Of a stretch of DNA of 64,000 nt, positions 41,645-50,955 are shown in pieces. Both the position numbers and the translations under genes were made by a program. Location: contig JBBCJI010000031.1 of the NCBI GenBank assembly GCA_037190845.1, positions 1 to 64,000 on the forward strand. Reading direction: 5' to 3'. Each line of letters starts with the position of its first letter. Within the stretch, counting starts at the first letter, position 1. This DNA comes from JBEBVQ01 sp037190845 (GTDB taxonomy: Bacteria; Bacteroidota; Bacteroidia; Chitinophagales; Chitinophagaceae). The notes below the pieces were generated by a model. The model was not told the DNA's origin. It made no database searches and was given only the letters and a program-made list of their open reading frames with translations.

Positions 41645-43639
41645 TTACCCTATCCCCGCTACGCTGCCGCTCAACGGCGGTGCTTCTTCATTCGCCGGGG
41701 GATCTTCGTACGGTCTTTTACCGATCAGGTGTTCCAGATCATCTTTAAAGAGTACTTCTTTTTTCAGGAGCTCTTCTGCAATCACGGTTACAGATTCGAT
41801 CTTTTCAGATAATAATTCTTTGACGCGGTTATATGCTTTCTCTATGAGTTTGCGGACTTCATCATCAATCAGGCGGCCGGTCTCTTCTGAGTACGGTTTG
41901 GTGAAGTTGTTTTCACTTTGCGGATCATAGAATGAAATATTGCCGATCGTGTCGTTCATGCCGTAGACAGATACCATTGCATAAGCCATGCGTGTAACGT
42001 GCTGCAGATCGCTCAGGGCACCGGTAGATATTTTACCGAATACGAGTTCTTCGACCGCGCGTCCGCCCAGAGACATGCACATGTCGTCCAGCATATGATC
42101 GGTATTGCGGATGTACATTTCTTTCGGCAGGTATTGCGCATAACCCAGGGCTGCCACACCACGCGGTACGATCGTTACTTTCACGAGCGGGTGTGCATGT
42201 TCCAGGAACCAGCCTGATACAGCATGTCCGGCTTCGTGGTAGGCAATCACTTTTTTCTCATCCGGGGAGATAATCTTGTTTTTCTTTTCCAGGCCACCGA
42301 TCACACGATCGATCGCATCGTTGAAGTCGCTCATGTCGACTTCGCTTTTCCCTTTCCGGGCTGCGATCAGCGCTGCTTCGTTACAGATGTTGGCGATATC
42401 GGCGCCTGCAAATCCGGGCGTTTGTACGGCCAGCTTGGAGATGTTCAGATCTTTGGAGATCTTGATCGGCTTCAGGTGTACTTCAAATATCTTTTCGCGT
42501 CCTTTTACATCAGGGATGTCGATGGATATCTGCCGGTCGAACCGTCCGGGACGCAGCAAGGCGCTGTCCAGTACATCGGGGCGGTTGGTGGCCGCCAGGA
42601 CAATGATGCCACTGTCACCGCTGAATCCGTCCATCTCCACGAGCATCTGGTTCAGGGTGTTTTCCCGTTCGTCGTTGCTCATCACCATGTTCTTGCCACG
42701 CGCACGGCCGATCGCATCAATTTCGTCTATGAATACGATACAAGGCGCTTTCTCCCGGGCCTGCTTGAAGAGATCGCGGACACGGCTTGCGCCTACGCCG
42801 ACAAATAACTCTACAAAATCCGAACCCGACATGGAGAAGAACGGCACCTGGGCTTCACCGGCCACGGCCTTGGCCAGGAGGGTCTTACCTGTACCTGGAG
42901 GACCTACCAGCAATGCTCCCTTCGGTATCTTACCCCCCAGCGCTGTATATTTTTTGGGGTTTTTGAGGAAGTCAACAATTTCCATCACCTCGACCTTGGC
43001 TTCATCCAGCCCGGCTACATCGTTGAATGTAATATTGACCTTTGTGCCTTTTTCAAACAACTGGGCTTTTGATTTCCCGATATTGAAGATACCGCCGGCA
43101 CCGCCACCAGGTGCACCGCCACCCATTTTTCGCATAATGAGGAACCACATGGCCAGGAGGAAGATCACAGGAAGCAGGAACGAACCGAGTATATCGCGGA
43201 GGAAACTGCCCCGCGGCTCATAGATCACTTCAATGTCGCCGATTGCCGGGTTTTGTTCCTGTGCCGCTGTCAGCTCACGTTGAAACTGATCTACCGTGCC
43301 AATCCGGAAAGTATAAGCCGGTGTTTTCGAGTTGGTGAACAGAGGAGATCTGTCAGTCGTTGGTGTTGCACTGCTGTTGTCGGTGAGGAATACTTCCACT
43401 TCACTGTTGTTGACAACGATCAGCTTTTTTACCAGTCCTTTATCCAGGTATTTTGTTTTGAATTCATAGAAACTGTGCTGGCTGCTGTTACTGCTGGTGC
43501 CGGAACCAAAGAACTGGACGCCGATCAGTATCAGGAAGATAATGCCGTATATCCAGTATATATTAAAACGTGGCCCTTTGCGCGGAGGTTGATTCTCAGG
43601 TCCTGCAGGAGGGCCGGGCCGTTGTTTGTTGTCTTCCAT
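41645..43639 (-). CDS. ftsH: ATP-dependent zinc metalloprotease FtsH
   Basis: 664 residues. Two N-terminal transmembrane helices (about 27-45 and 155-175) flank a periplasmic domain. AAA core: Walker A GPPGTGKT (246-253), Walker B IVFIDEIDAIGR, SRH (ATNRPDVLDSALLRPGRFDR). Zinc protease motif HEAGH at 468-472. Hexameric membrane protease for misfolded membrane proteins and short-lived regulators. A Gly-rich stretch (GGGAPGGGAGG) follows TM2, common in Bacteroidota FtsH. Downstream of rsfS on the same strand, 86 bases apart. Confidence 0.96.
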   Translation of the reverse strand: MEDNKQRPGPPAGPENQPPRKGPRFNIYWIYGIIFLILIGVQFFGSGTSSNSSQHSFYEFKTKYLDKGLVKKLIVVNNSEVEVFLTDNSSATPTTDRSPLFTNSKTPAYTFRIGTVDQFQRELTAAQEQNPAIGDIEVIYEPRGSFLRDILGSFLLPVIFLLAMWFLIMRKMGGGAPGGGAGGIFNIGKSKAQLFEKGTKVNITFNDVAGLDEAKVEVMEIVDFLKNPKKYTALGGKIPKGALLVGPPGTGKTLLAKAVAGEAQVPFFSMSGSDFVELFVGVGASRVRDLFKQAREKAPCIVFIDEIDAIGRARGKNMVMSNDERENTLNQMLVEMDGFSGDSGIIVLAATNRPDVLDSALLRPGRFDRQISIDIPDVKGREKIFEVHLKPIKISKDLNISKLAVQTPGFAGADIANICNEAALIAARKGKSEVDMSDFNDAIDRVIGGLEKKNKIISPDEKKVIAYHEAGHAVSGWFLEHAHPLVKVTIVPRGVAALGYAQYLPKEMYIRNTDHMLDDMCMSLGGRAVEELVFGKISTGALSDLQHVTRMAYAMVSVYGMNDTIGNISFYDPQSENNFTKPYSEETGRLIDDEVRKLIEKAYNRVKELLSEKIESVTVIAEELLKKEVLFKDDLEHLIGKRPYEDPPANEEAPPLSGSVAGIG

Positions 43640-43725
43640 TTTCGTCGTTACTTGTTTTGTTTATTGTTGTATCGGGCCTTTTTTTGTTAAGCTGCCGGAA
43701 AATAAAAAATAGTGACCGGCATATG

Positions 43726-44169
43726 CTAATCATTATGCTCTAACCGTTCGGCATCTGCCCAAAGACTTTCAAGATCATAGAACTTCCGGTCTTCCCGGTT
43801 AAAGATATGAACAACTATGTTTACATAATCAACAAGCGTCCACTGTGCCCCCTGTTCGGTATGATAAGGTTTTTCGCTGCATTCCTTCCATACCTCTTCC
43901 ATTACATGATCTGAAATTGCTTTGATCTGTATATGGGTCTGGGCTTCACATAAAATAAAAAAATCGGCAACCGCTTCGTCTATTTTTTTCAGATTCAGAG
44001 AAACAATGGCGTGTCCTTTTTTCTCTTTAATAGCTTCCAGGATCGTTTTAAAAAGTTTGCTGTTTCGCGTCAGCCGGGTTGATGCTTTCTTTCGTCCCTG
44101 TAATGCAGTGATTATTTTCTCCAAATTACTTTCAGTTCTGTTTTGTTTGGTAATATCTTTACAATTCAA
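43726..44169 (-). CDS. rsfS: Ribosomal silencing factor RsfS
   Basis: 147 residues if the TTG at 44169 is used, or 132 from the TTG at 44124; there is no ATG before the conserved region. Features: SKLFKTILEAIKEKKG, IVSLNLKKIDEAVADFFILCEA, then WTLVDYVNIVVHIFNREDRKFYDLESLW. RsfS binds ribosomal protein uL14 and blocks subunit joining when nutrients are short. Followed by ftsH in the same direction; divergent from birA over a spacer of about 20-40 bases. The rsfS-ftsH-birA neighbourhood is common in Bacteroidota. Confidence 0.9.
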   Translation of the reverse strand: MNCKDITKQNRTESNLEKIITALQGRKKASTRLTRNSKLFKTILEAIKEKKGHAIVSLNLKKIDEAVADFFILCEAQTHIQIKAISDHVMEEVWKECSEKPYHTEQGAQWTLVDYVNIVVHIFNREDRKFYDLESLWADAERLEHND

Positions 44170-44188
44170 TCAAAGTTATAAAAATCTT

Positions 44189-44941
44189 TTGTCACTTAAC
44201 GCACACGTTTTGATAGATGCGCCTGTTATTGAACTGGATACCATTGATAGTACCAATAACTATGCCATGCAGTTGATTGATGCCGATACGGCACAACCCG
44301 GCCTGACAATAACAGCACGGGAGCAAACACAGGGTAAGGGTCAGCGGGGCAGGGTCTGGGAGGCTGCTTCCGGAGATAATGTGCTGATGAGTATTGTTTT
44401 AGCGCCTCATCAGACGGCAGATCAGCAGTTTGCCTTTCTGACAGCGGTGGCCGTTGCCGTTGCAGATAGTCTCCTGGATGTTTATGAGCATTGGGATATC
44501 CGTATCAAATGGCCTAATGATATTATTGTCAATGACAAAAAGGCAGCGGGTATCCTGATCGAAAATGTATTGAAGGGCGGCGCCTGGGCATATAGTGTGG
44601 TAGGGCTTGGCTTAAATGTTTTGCAATCTGAATTTCCGTCATCACTCCCTCATGCCATATCCCTGCGTATGGCTTCGGGAAAGGAATTCGGGGTGCGTGA
44701 TCTTGCATTGCAGATCCGTGAGCGTATCCTGATGTATACCTGTCAGGAGGATATGAATGTTTTATTCGACCGGTATAATCAATATCTGTATCGCCGTTCG
44801 TACAGGCAACGGTTTGTGACAGGCGAAACGGTCTGGAACGGTACAGTGGTAATGGTAACGAAAGATGGTCTTCTTGAAGTGCAGCATGAAGATGGCTCCC
44901 TACGCCGGTATAGTCATGGGACGGTTACATGGCAATGGTAG
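44189..44941 (+). CDS. birA: Biotin--[acetyl-CoA-carboxylase] ligase
   Basis: About 250 residues; no ATG precedes the conserved region, so the start is a TTG (44189 or 44210). An upstream open frame to 43922 is antisense to rsfS and is rejected. Catalytic domain: IDSTNNYAMQL, biotinyl-AMP loop GKGQRGRVWE, then RIKWPNDIIVNDKKAAGILIE, with the C-terminal SH3-like domain (about 200-248). No N-terminal helix-turn-helix, so it ligates biotin but does not repress. The TAG stop lies in a GTAGGGG repeat, ending ...TWQW. Confidence 0.9.
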   Translation: MSLNAHVLIDAPVIELDTIDSTNNYAMQLIDADTAQPGLTITAREQTQGKGQRGRVWEAASGDNVLMSIVLAPHQTADQQFAFLTAVAVAVADSLLDVYEHWDIRIKWPNDIIVNDKKAAGILIENVLKGGAWAYSVVGLGLNVLQSEFPSSLPHAISLRMASGKEFGVRDLALQIRERILMYTCQEDMNVLFDRYNQYLYRRSYRQRFVTGETVWNGTVVMVTKDGLLEVQHEDGSLRRYSHGTVTWQW

Positions 44942-45020
44942 GGGCAACCCTTGCGGTTGCCGAATGAACGGGGACACATGATGTTTGCATAACGAGGGCA
45001 ACCGCAAGGGTTGCCCCTAC
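44938..45020. repeat. Inverted pair of GTAGGGGCAACCC repeats supplying both stop codons
   Basis: GTAGGGGCAACCCTTGCGGT (from 44938) and its inverted copy (44997-45020) bracket a 35-base centre. The birA TAG at 44939-44941 and the minus-strand trpG TAG at 45017-45019 both lie in the GTAG ends. The hairpin could terminate both convergent transcripts. Confidence 0.8.
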
Positions 45021-45586
45021 CATCCCTGTTCCGCCCAGTTGCTGATGATCTGCCATCCGTGTGCTGTACCGATGGATTCCGGGTGAAACTGGATGCCGGT
45101 ACAGGGATAATGATCATGCACGACTGCCATGACGGCATGATCGTCTTCTGCATAGGCAATACTTTGCAGACCGGTACCTTCCAGTTGATCTATTATCAGC
45201 GAATGATATCGCATTCCCTCAAACGAGTTAGGGATATGTTCAAAGAGCGGATGTCCCTGATGTACAATACTGCTTGTTTTGCCATGCATCGGATAAGCCG
45301 CATGGGTGAGCCGTGCGCCGAAAAACATGCCCAGCGCTTGATGCCCGAGGCAGATACCGAGTATCGGTATGCGATTGTGAAAATGACGGATCGCTTCCAT
45401 CGAAACGCCTGATTGCAGCGGTGTGCCGGGCCCGGGTGAGATGATGATCCTGGACGGCGATAATTGTTCCAGCTCCGCCACGCTTATCTCATCGTTCCGG
45501 ATTACTTTGCACGTATGGCCGGTCTGTACAAGATAATGATACAGGATATAGGTAAAGGAGTCGTAGTTATCAATCAGCACCCACAT
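45017..45586 (-). CDS. Glutamine amidotransferase, anthranilate/aminodeoxychorismate synthase component II
   Basis: 189 residues from the ATG at 45586 (MWVLIDNYDSFTYIL is the family start). Class I amidotransferase triad: Cys79 in GICLGHQALG, His168 and Glu170 in FHPES. It supplies ammonia to chorismate for tryptophan or folate synthesis; TrpG and PabA cannot be separated without the partner subunit, which is not in the window. The start overlaps the end of cvpA by 17 bases. The last residues (EQGW) end at the repeat-borne TAG. Confidence 0.92.
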   Translation of the reverse strand: MWVLIDNYDSFTYILYHYLVQTGHTCKVIRNDEISVAELEQLSPSRIIISPGPGTPLQSGVSMEAIRHFHNRIPILGICLGHQALGMFFGARLTHAAYPMHGKTSSIVHQGHPLFEHIPNSFEGMRYHSLIIDQLEGTGLQSIAYAEDDHAVMAVVHDHYPCTGIQFHPESIGTAHGWQIISNWAEQGW

Positions 45587-46124
45587 AGTCTGCCAGCTTT
45601 TGATTGAGGCCCGCAAAAAAGGCTTCAATTTCGATGAAAACATCCTGCGCGATGGGCCATACGGCGCCAATGCCATCGAATGCCCACGGTGCAACAGGGA
45701 GCAGATACATACAGGAATAGGAGTTGTCGTACAGGTCAGACGGGATCAGGAGCGCCCGGTCAGCCAGCCAGAGCAGAGAACTGCAGATGATCATACCGGC
45801 AAGTACATACAAAACGCCACCGGCCAGGCTGTTCAGCCATCCCAGCAGCAGCGTTCTGAATGTTTTTTCGATAATATTGGCCAGTGTACGTATCAGGTAC
45901 ATGGCGCCCAGGAACAGGATCAGGTAGCTGATCAGCAGGCCCCACGAGGAGGTGATGATACTTTTTTCGGCAAGAAAAGCAGCCAGTGCATGAGACAGCT
46001 TCAGGGCGCAAACGGTACCCACCAGCACGGCGAGCAATGAAAACACGGCCACGATAAATCCCTGGCGGTAACCGCGGATGAAAATCAATACAAGGATCGC
46101 TAAGATGGCCAGATCGAGTAACAC
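45570..46124 (-). CDS. cvpA: CvpA family membrane protein
   Basis: 184 residues from a GTG at 46124. Four transmembrane segments typical of CvpA (about 2-20, 24-44, 62-85, 98-120) with the signature LAILAILVLIFIRGYRQGFIVAVFSLLAVLV-like start split around GYRQG. CvpA is an inner-membrane protein named for colicin V production and implicated in envelope and stress physiology. It overlaps the amidotransferase gene downstream by 17 bases, so they are coupled. Confidence 0.85.
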   Translation of the reverse strand: MLLDLAILAILVLIFIRGYRQGFIVAVFSLLAVLVGTVCALKLSHALAAFLAEKSIITSSWGLLISYLILFLGAMYLIRTLANIIEKTFRTLLLGWLNSLAGGVLYVLAGMIICSSLLWLADRALLIPSDLYDNSYSCMYLLPVAPWAFDGIGAVWPIAQDVFIEIEAFFAGLNQKLADYVGAD

Positions 46125-46193
46125 GAGGTGAATTATGAGTTATGAGTTATGAATGATGAATTGTGGGATTAACTCATCATTCGTGACTCATCA

Positions 46194-46643
46194 TTATTGT
46201 AACAGCTTTTTTACCGTTTCTGAAATGGCTTTGCCATCTGCCTGCCCGGCCAGTTGTTTGGTGGCAGTGCCCATTACTTTGCCCAGGTCAGCTACCGAGG
46301 TTGCGCCGGTCTGTGCAATGATCTCCTTTAACGCGGCTTCCAGCGCTTCCTGCGACAACTGGGTGGGTAAGAAACGTTCCAGAATACTGAGTTCTTCCTG
46401 TTCTTTCTGGGCCAGATCGGGCCGGTTCTGTTTCGTGAAAATGTCCAGCGAATCACGGCGTTGCTTGGCCATTTTCTGCAGCATCTTTACCTCGTCGGCT
46501 TCTGAGAGTGTTTCTTTGGCGCCTTCAGAGGTCTTTTCGATCAGTATGGCCGCTTTGATGGCACGCAATGTACGTAAAGCTGCTTCATCTTTTGACCGCA
46601 TGGCATCCTTCATCTGCTCCATTACCTTTTGTTCCAATGACAT
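46194..46643 (-). CDS. GatB/YqeY domain protein
   Basis: 149 residues from the ATG at 46643 (a frame to 46664 adds atypical residues). Opening MSLEQKVMEQMKDAMRSKDEAALRTLRAIKAAI and closing LGKVMGTATKQLAGQADGKAISETVKKLL match YqeY, the helical domain shared with the tRNA-binding tail of GatB; a stand-alone role in tRNA-dependent amidation is suspected but unproven. TGAATGATGA-type repeats lie on both sides of the gene. Confidence 0.92.
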   Translation of the reverse strand: MSLEQKVMEQMKDAMRSKDEAALRTLRAIKAAILIEKTSEGAKETLSEADEVKMLQKMAKQRRDSLDIFTKQNRPDLAQKEQEELSILERFLPTQLSQEALEAALKEIIAQTGATSVADLGKVMGTATKQLAGQADGKAISETVKKLLQ

Positions 46644-46680
46644 AGCGTATGTGTTTGGGCACAAAAGTAATAAAGAGTTA

Positions 46681-46769
<89 letters not shown>

Positions 46770-46822
46770 AAACAGGAGAAGTTACGCTATTTAGTTCATA
46801 ACTCATCATTCATCATTCATAA

Positions 46823-49282
46823 CTATTTTTTGGTGGTGCGGTTCCACAGGCTGATGAAGAATCCGAGTACCATGACGATGATGCCCAGCCAGAGTACGTT
46901 AATATATGGGAATACAATGGCTTTGAGTACGATGTAATCATCTTTGGGGTCGAGTTGTTTCGTGAGCAGTACCGCAGCGTCTTCTTCGGGAATGATATTG
47001 GCAAGCTGCACAAACAACCCCGTTGCTTTGGAGGTATCTTCCACAACGTCAACGCCTTCTGCCCGAAGGATAAAGACCGGTTTCAGGTCGTGGAGATAAC
47101 CGCTGACATCGTACACTTTCAGATCGGCGCTCACAGCGCCGAGGTCGGTGGCATGTACGGTATAGCGTGCGTTATCCACCCGTTTGTTGAATCCGTTGAA
47201 GATAAGATATCCGTTGTCGAAATAAACGGTATCTCCCTGCTTTACCTTGTGCTCTTTATAGCTGCCGGTATCGGTTCTTTTGGCGGGATCAATCACGGAG
47301 GTGACATAGGTAAAGATATCCCGTGTCAGATAATGCCGTGATGCAGGGTTGGCGATCAGCCCTTCCTGTCCTTTGGGGTTGACAAAGGCGTCGGGGTAGA
47401 GGGTGAACGATTCTTTCAGTTCATTGGTTACCGTGTCGCGGCGTTCGTAATATACTTTGTAGAAGGTCCGCGGGTCGGTGGGCGAAACGGAATCTCCCTT
47501 GTATGTCGCCGTATAAGGACCCATCACTACGGGGGTGTTGCGGAATAAAAGCACATTCTCCCGGCTCTCCATAGCATTTTCCGCCATGGTCGGCTTACCG
47601 AAATCCATAACAAGTCCCAGGGTGTTGAGGGAAATGACTTCTTTTTTGTAGGATGAAAGCAGGATGCCCACGAGCACCAGGCCGAATCCGAGGTGTGTGA
47701 TCGCTGCGCCTCTTTTTTTGAAGGCGCCTTTCTGTACGACAACGGCATAATGGATGCTGGCCACCACTGTAAAGCAGGATGCGAACATCAGCAGGGCATA
47801 TTGCCATGCATCTATCTTCATGGCTGTGCTGATCAGCAGGGAGAAGATCAGGGATACCAGTGCAATGAATCCGAGTTTGCGTCCGAGCGTCCGGGTATCT
47901 GATCGTTTGAAGCGCATGTACAGCGCCGCGCCGCTCAGGAAAGCAATGATGAGTGCTACCCACAGCTGGATGCTGTTGTACCAGCTTACGGGGTCTACAG
48001 GCGGGGCTATGTCTTTTTTGACGATCAGCTTCGCCACTGGCGACCATACGGGTATTGAGGTGCTGATGATGATCTGGAGCGCCGACAGGAGCAATACAAA
48101 CGAGCCGATGAACATCCAGAATTCGCGGGAGGAAATTTCTTCTTCCGTTTTTACCCTTGGGAGTTTCTTCCAGCGTGCGGCCAGTAAACCAATGCTGATA
48201 CCCAGTATGACGGCGATCACGGCCACGAGATGCCAGGTCAGCGACTGCCCTTCACCGGTAAACGAGTGGACGGATGTGTCGCCCAGGATGCCGGTACGGG
48301 TAAGAAATGTAGAATACCAGATCAGGACGTAGGTGATAATGAAGAAGGTTAAGGTTGTGATCAGCGTGCGTCCGGTAGCCTTGAATATGATCAGGGTATG
48401 CAGGCCGGCGATCAGTGTCAGCCACGGTACGAGGGAGGCATTCTCTACAGGATCCCATGCCCAGTAGCCGCCGAAGGTAAGCGATTCGTAAGCCCAGGCG
48501 CCGCCCATCATGATGCCTGTGCCCAGCGTAGCGCCGGCAAACAGCGCCCAGTTGCGCGCCGGTTTGATCCAGGATTGGTAGTCGCCCTTCCACAACGCGG
48601 CAATCGTATAGGCAAAGGGTGGGAGGGTAGCGGCGAAACCGAGGAACAATACAGGCGGGTGGATCTGCATCCAATAGTTTTGAAGGAGTGGGTTCAGGCC
48701 GTTGCCGTCTTCGATAAACTGCATGTAATTGGCCTGTGAAAATATCGGGGCATCCTGCATCTGATGGCGCAACAGGAGGAAAGGCGTGCTGCCGATCTTT
48801 ACATCCGGCCCGAAGTAGAAGCCGAGCAGCATCGTGGCCAGGCATACCTCTATGATTGCGATCACAGTCATCACCCGCGTTTCCAGCTTCCCCGCTGTTG
48901 CCATCACCACAATGCCCAGGACCGAATGCCAGATACTCCAGAGCAGGAAACTGCCTTCCTGTCCTTCCCAGAAGCAGGAGAGCAGGTACTTCATCGGCAG
49001 GGATCTGGATGAGTGCTGCCAGGCGTAGTTATATTCGAACAGGTGATTGGTGATGATGTAATACAGCGTGAAGAACACGCCTGTGATGGCGGCAACGTGT
49101 ATCACAAATCCATACCGCCCCATCAGTTGCCAGGTGAGGCTGCCGCGGGAGTCGTTCAGTTCGGTCTGTGCTGCCCGGAAATAGCTGAATGCGCTGAACA
49201 GCGCTGCTACGAACGACAGGATTGCAAAAAAATGACCCAGTTGCCCGGGCCGCAGGTGTTCACCAATGAATTGCGTATCCAA
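46823..49282 (-). CDS. Cytochrome c assembly protein, CcmF/CcsA-type heme lyase
   Basis: 819 residues; start TTG at 49282, where MDTQFIGEHLRPGQLGHFF matches the usual family N-terminus and no ATG is near. About 14-15 transmembrane helices; the WWD heme-handling motif is GGYWAWDPVENAS (about residue 262-274), with conserved histidines in the flanking helices. The C-terminal third contains a soluble periplasmic domain (about 575-780) and a last helix. It handles heme for covalent attachment to cytochrome c, together with CcmE next to it. Confidence 0.9.
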   Translation of the reverse strand: MDTQFIGEHLRPGQLGHFFAILSFVAALFSAFSYFRAAQTELNDSRGSLTWQLMGRYGFVIHVAAITGVFFTLYYIITNHLFEYNYAWQHSSRSLPMKYLLSCFWEGQEGSFLLWSIWHSVLGIVVMATAGKLETRVMTVIAIIEVCLATMLLGFYFGPDVKIGSTPFLLLRHQMQDAPIFSQANYMQFIEDGNGLNPLLQNYWMQIHPPVLFLGFAATLPPFAYTIAALWKGDYQSWIKPARNWALFAGATLGTGIMMGGAWAYESLTFGGYWAWDPVENASLVPWLTLIAGLHTLIIFKATGRTLITTLTFFIITYVLIWYSTFLTRTGILGDTSVHSFTGEGQSLTWHLVAVIAVILGISIGLLAARWKKLPRVKTEEEISSREFWMFIGSFVLLLSALQIIISTSIPVWSPVAKLIVKKDIAPPVDPVSWYNSIQLWVALIIAFLSGAALYMRFKRSDTRTLGRKLGFIALVSLIFSLLISTAMKIDAWQYALLMFASCFTVVASIHYAVVVQKGAFKKRGAAITHLGFGLVLVGILLSSYKKEVISLNTLGLVMDFGKPTMAENAMESRENVLLFRNTPVVMGPYTATYKGDSVSPTDPRTFYKVYYERRDTVTNELKESFTLYPDAFVNPKGQEGLIANPASRHYLTRDIFTYVTSVIDPAKRTDTGSYKEHKVKQGDTVYFDNGYLIFNGFNKRVDNARYTVHATDLGAVSADLKVYDVSGYLHDLKPVFILRAEGVDVVEDTSKATGLFVQLANIIPEEDAAVLLTKQLDPKDDYIVLKAIVFPYINVLWLGIIVMVLGFFISLWNRTTKK

Positions 49283-49316
49283 TACTTAATATTTTTTTAT
49301 TAATAGGAGTAATTCC

Positions 49317-49388
49317 GTAGGGGCAATCACGCAGGATTGCCCATTATTTATTTTATTTATTGAGGGGGTAATCACGCAGGATTACCCC
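49317..49388. repeat. Two GTAGGGG-type repeats between ccmE and the heme lyase gene
   Basis: GTAGGGGCAATCACGCAGGA (from 49317) and a second unit GGGGGTAATCACGC...ATTACCCC (49364-49388), each imperfectly palindromic. Same family as 37186-37251 and 44938-45020. Placed between two genes of one pathway. Confidence 0.65.
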
Positions 49389-49393
49389 AACCG

Positions 49394-49789
49394 TTAACCC
49401 GAAACCGCCTCCACCACCTGGTCATTTTTGTATTTGGATGGGCATTTCATTTGTATTTTGGAACAATGGAATACACCGTCCTGCATATAACCGGTCATTA
49501 CAATGTTTTCCGACTTTTCGATATCCGTGGGTTTGGCGCCGTTAAAGACCACCTGGTGTATATTATCGGCTTTGTCTTTTACGTAGAAGCTGAAGTAGTT
49601 CGGGTCTTTCAGCGGATCATACTGCATTTCGCGCTCTGTTTCGAGGTAGCCGATCACATGATATTTTTTGCCGGGTTCTTTGGAAGCTGAGGCAAAGGTT
49701 TCATAGGTGCTGAATTCACCGAAGCTCATGACGATCACAGAGATGGCGGCTGCTACCAGTACGAGGAGGACAATGTGGGTGGTTTTCAT
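49394..49789 (-). CDS. ccmE: Cytochrome c maturation heme chaperone CcmE (CxxxY variant)
   Basis: 131 residues. One N-terminal transmembrane helix (5-24), then an OB-fold periplasmic domain (YHVIGYLETEREMQYDP ... FVVNGAK-like ... ENIVMTGYMQDGVFHCSKIQMKCPSKY). The heme-binding motif of the classical family is HxxxY; here it is CPSKY, a cysteine in place of the histidine, as in a known variant class. Carries heme to the CcmF/CcsA-type lyase encoded downstream on the same strand. The 261 bases upstream to the next gene hold no recognised feature beyond an AT-rich stretch. Confidence 0.9.
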   Translation of the reverse strand: MKTTHIVLLVLVAAAISVIVMSFGEFSTYETFASASKEPGKKYHVIGYLETEREMQYDPLKDPNYFSFYVKDKADNIHQVVFNGAKPTDIEKSENIVMTGYMQDGVFHCSKIQMKCPSKYKNDQVVEAVSG

Positions 49790-50049
49790 GTCAACTTACA
49801 TTTACAGGCAGGTAAATCCTGCAGCAAGGCTGTATTTGCTTACACGCCGCCAAAGTTACGACATAAAGCATTCCGACCGCCGGGACAGGTAATATTTACA
49901 TTTTATGCAGGGATAGTGATCAAATTGTATTCTTTTCTGTAAATGACTATAAATTCTTTTTTTATTTCTATTTTTATCGTATCTGAAGAGATGGTACGCC
50001 GTAATGATCCCGGCACTGCAGGATTAGATAACGATAAAGCACAGGAATT

Positions 50050-50955
50050 ATGGCAAACATCCTGGTAACAACCTTGCCGGCGTATCCATTTGCGTTTTTC
50101 CGCATCATACATCACAAGACGATCACCCCTGTGATGACATTACCCTACCGGCCGATATATAATGATACAGACCGGACTGCACTACTTGCCTACCTGGAGG
50201 GTACGTACAAATCTGCAAACGGATTCCTGGGGAATTTTAGTCTCAGCGGCAGCAGTATTATCTACACGACAGATGCTTCCGAATCATACGGCCCCGGGTT
50301 GTTTGAAGTGATGCTGCTGACCAAAGTTTATCGTTTGCATGTGAATAATCCTGCCTCATTCGGGTACGCAGGGCAGCTTTATTTCTGGAACTGGGGTATT
50401 GTTGTCTCATGGGGAGACGGCACTTATAACGGGTATAGGGAGGGGGATGAAAACGTACAGTCAAGCGTTACGCCCCAGCACAATTATACATCGGGATCCC
50501 AGGCAATTGACGTGTTTCATAATGACAGCATTACTGTTTTCCTCTGCAGGGATCCGGCTTTGCTGGGTATATCCGGTACGGTATCTTCTGCGCTTCATAC
50601 CATAGCGGTCACCCACTCTCAGATCCAACTGCTGGATATGGATATCCTGTTACGCCCGGCAATCCACCAGCTCGACCTGATAGAGTTCCGCAATACAGGG
50701 CAATTGAGATTGTTCGGTGTCAGCAGGCCCTGGGTGCGTCTGGAAGCATTCAACTTCAGCCAGTGTAATTTTTCGAGGGTGGAGGTGGATCGTATGTTTC
50801 AGGAATTGTATCTGGTGGGGCTTGCCTGCCCGGAAGTGCGGGGAAGATCAGTGCACATATATGCTGCACAAACGCCTGCCGCGCCGCCTACGGATGCAAC
50901 GCTGGCGATACGGCGGATCATGCTGGAGCAGTGGGGCTGGGTTTTCTTTATGTAG
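50050..50955 (+). CDS. Unrecognised 301-residue protein (PKD-like motif)
   Basis: No family recognised. The protein has WGIVVSWGDGTYNGYREGD and HNYTSGSQAIDVFHND, resembling the WGDG...HxY core of PKD-like beta-sandwiches, followed by leucine-rich strands (IHQLDLIEFRNTGQLRLFGV) reminiscent of BspA-type repeats, and a hydrophobic C-terminus (WGWVFFM). A second Met at 50134 is an alternative start; no clear signal peptide is seen. It converges on and overlaps the next gene by eight bases at the 3' end. Its position next to the Tc toxin genes suggests a possible association. Confidence 0.65.
   Translation: MANILVTTLPAYPFAFFRIIHHKTITPVMTLPYRPIYNDTDRTALLAYLEGTYKSANGFLGNFSLSGSSIIYTTDASESYGPGLFEVMLLTKVYRLHVNNPASFGYAGQLYFWNWGIVVSWGDGTYNGYREGDENVQSSVTPQHNYTSGSQAIDVFHNDSITVFLCRDPALLGISGTVSSALHTIAVTHSQIQLLDMDILLRPAIHQLDLIEFRNTGQLRLFGVSRPWVRLEAFNFSQCNFSRVEVDRMFQELYLVGLACPEVRGRSVHIYAAQTPAAPPTDATLAIRRIMLEQWGWVFFM

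Noticed and set aside
43922..44188. N-terminal extension of birA
   Set aside because: It is the antisense of rsfS and does not resemble a biotin ligase N-terminus or a helix-turn-helix.
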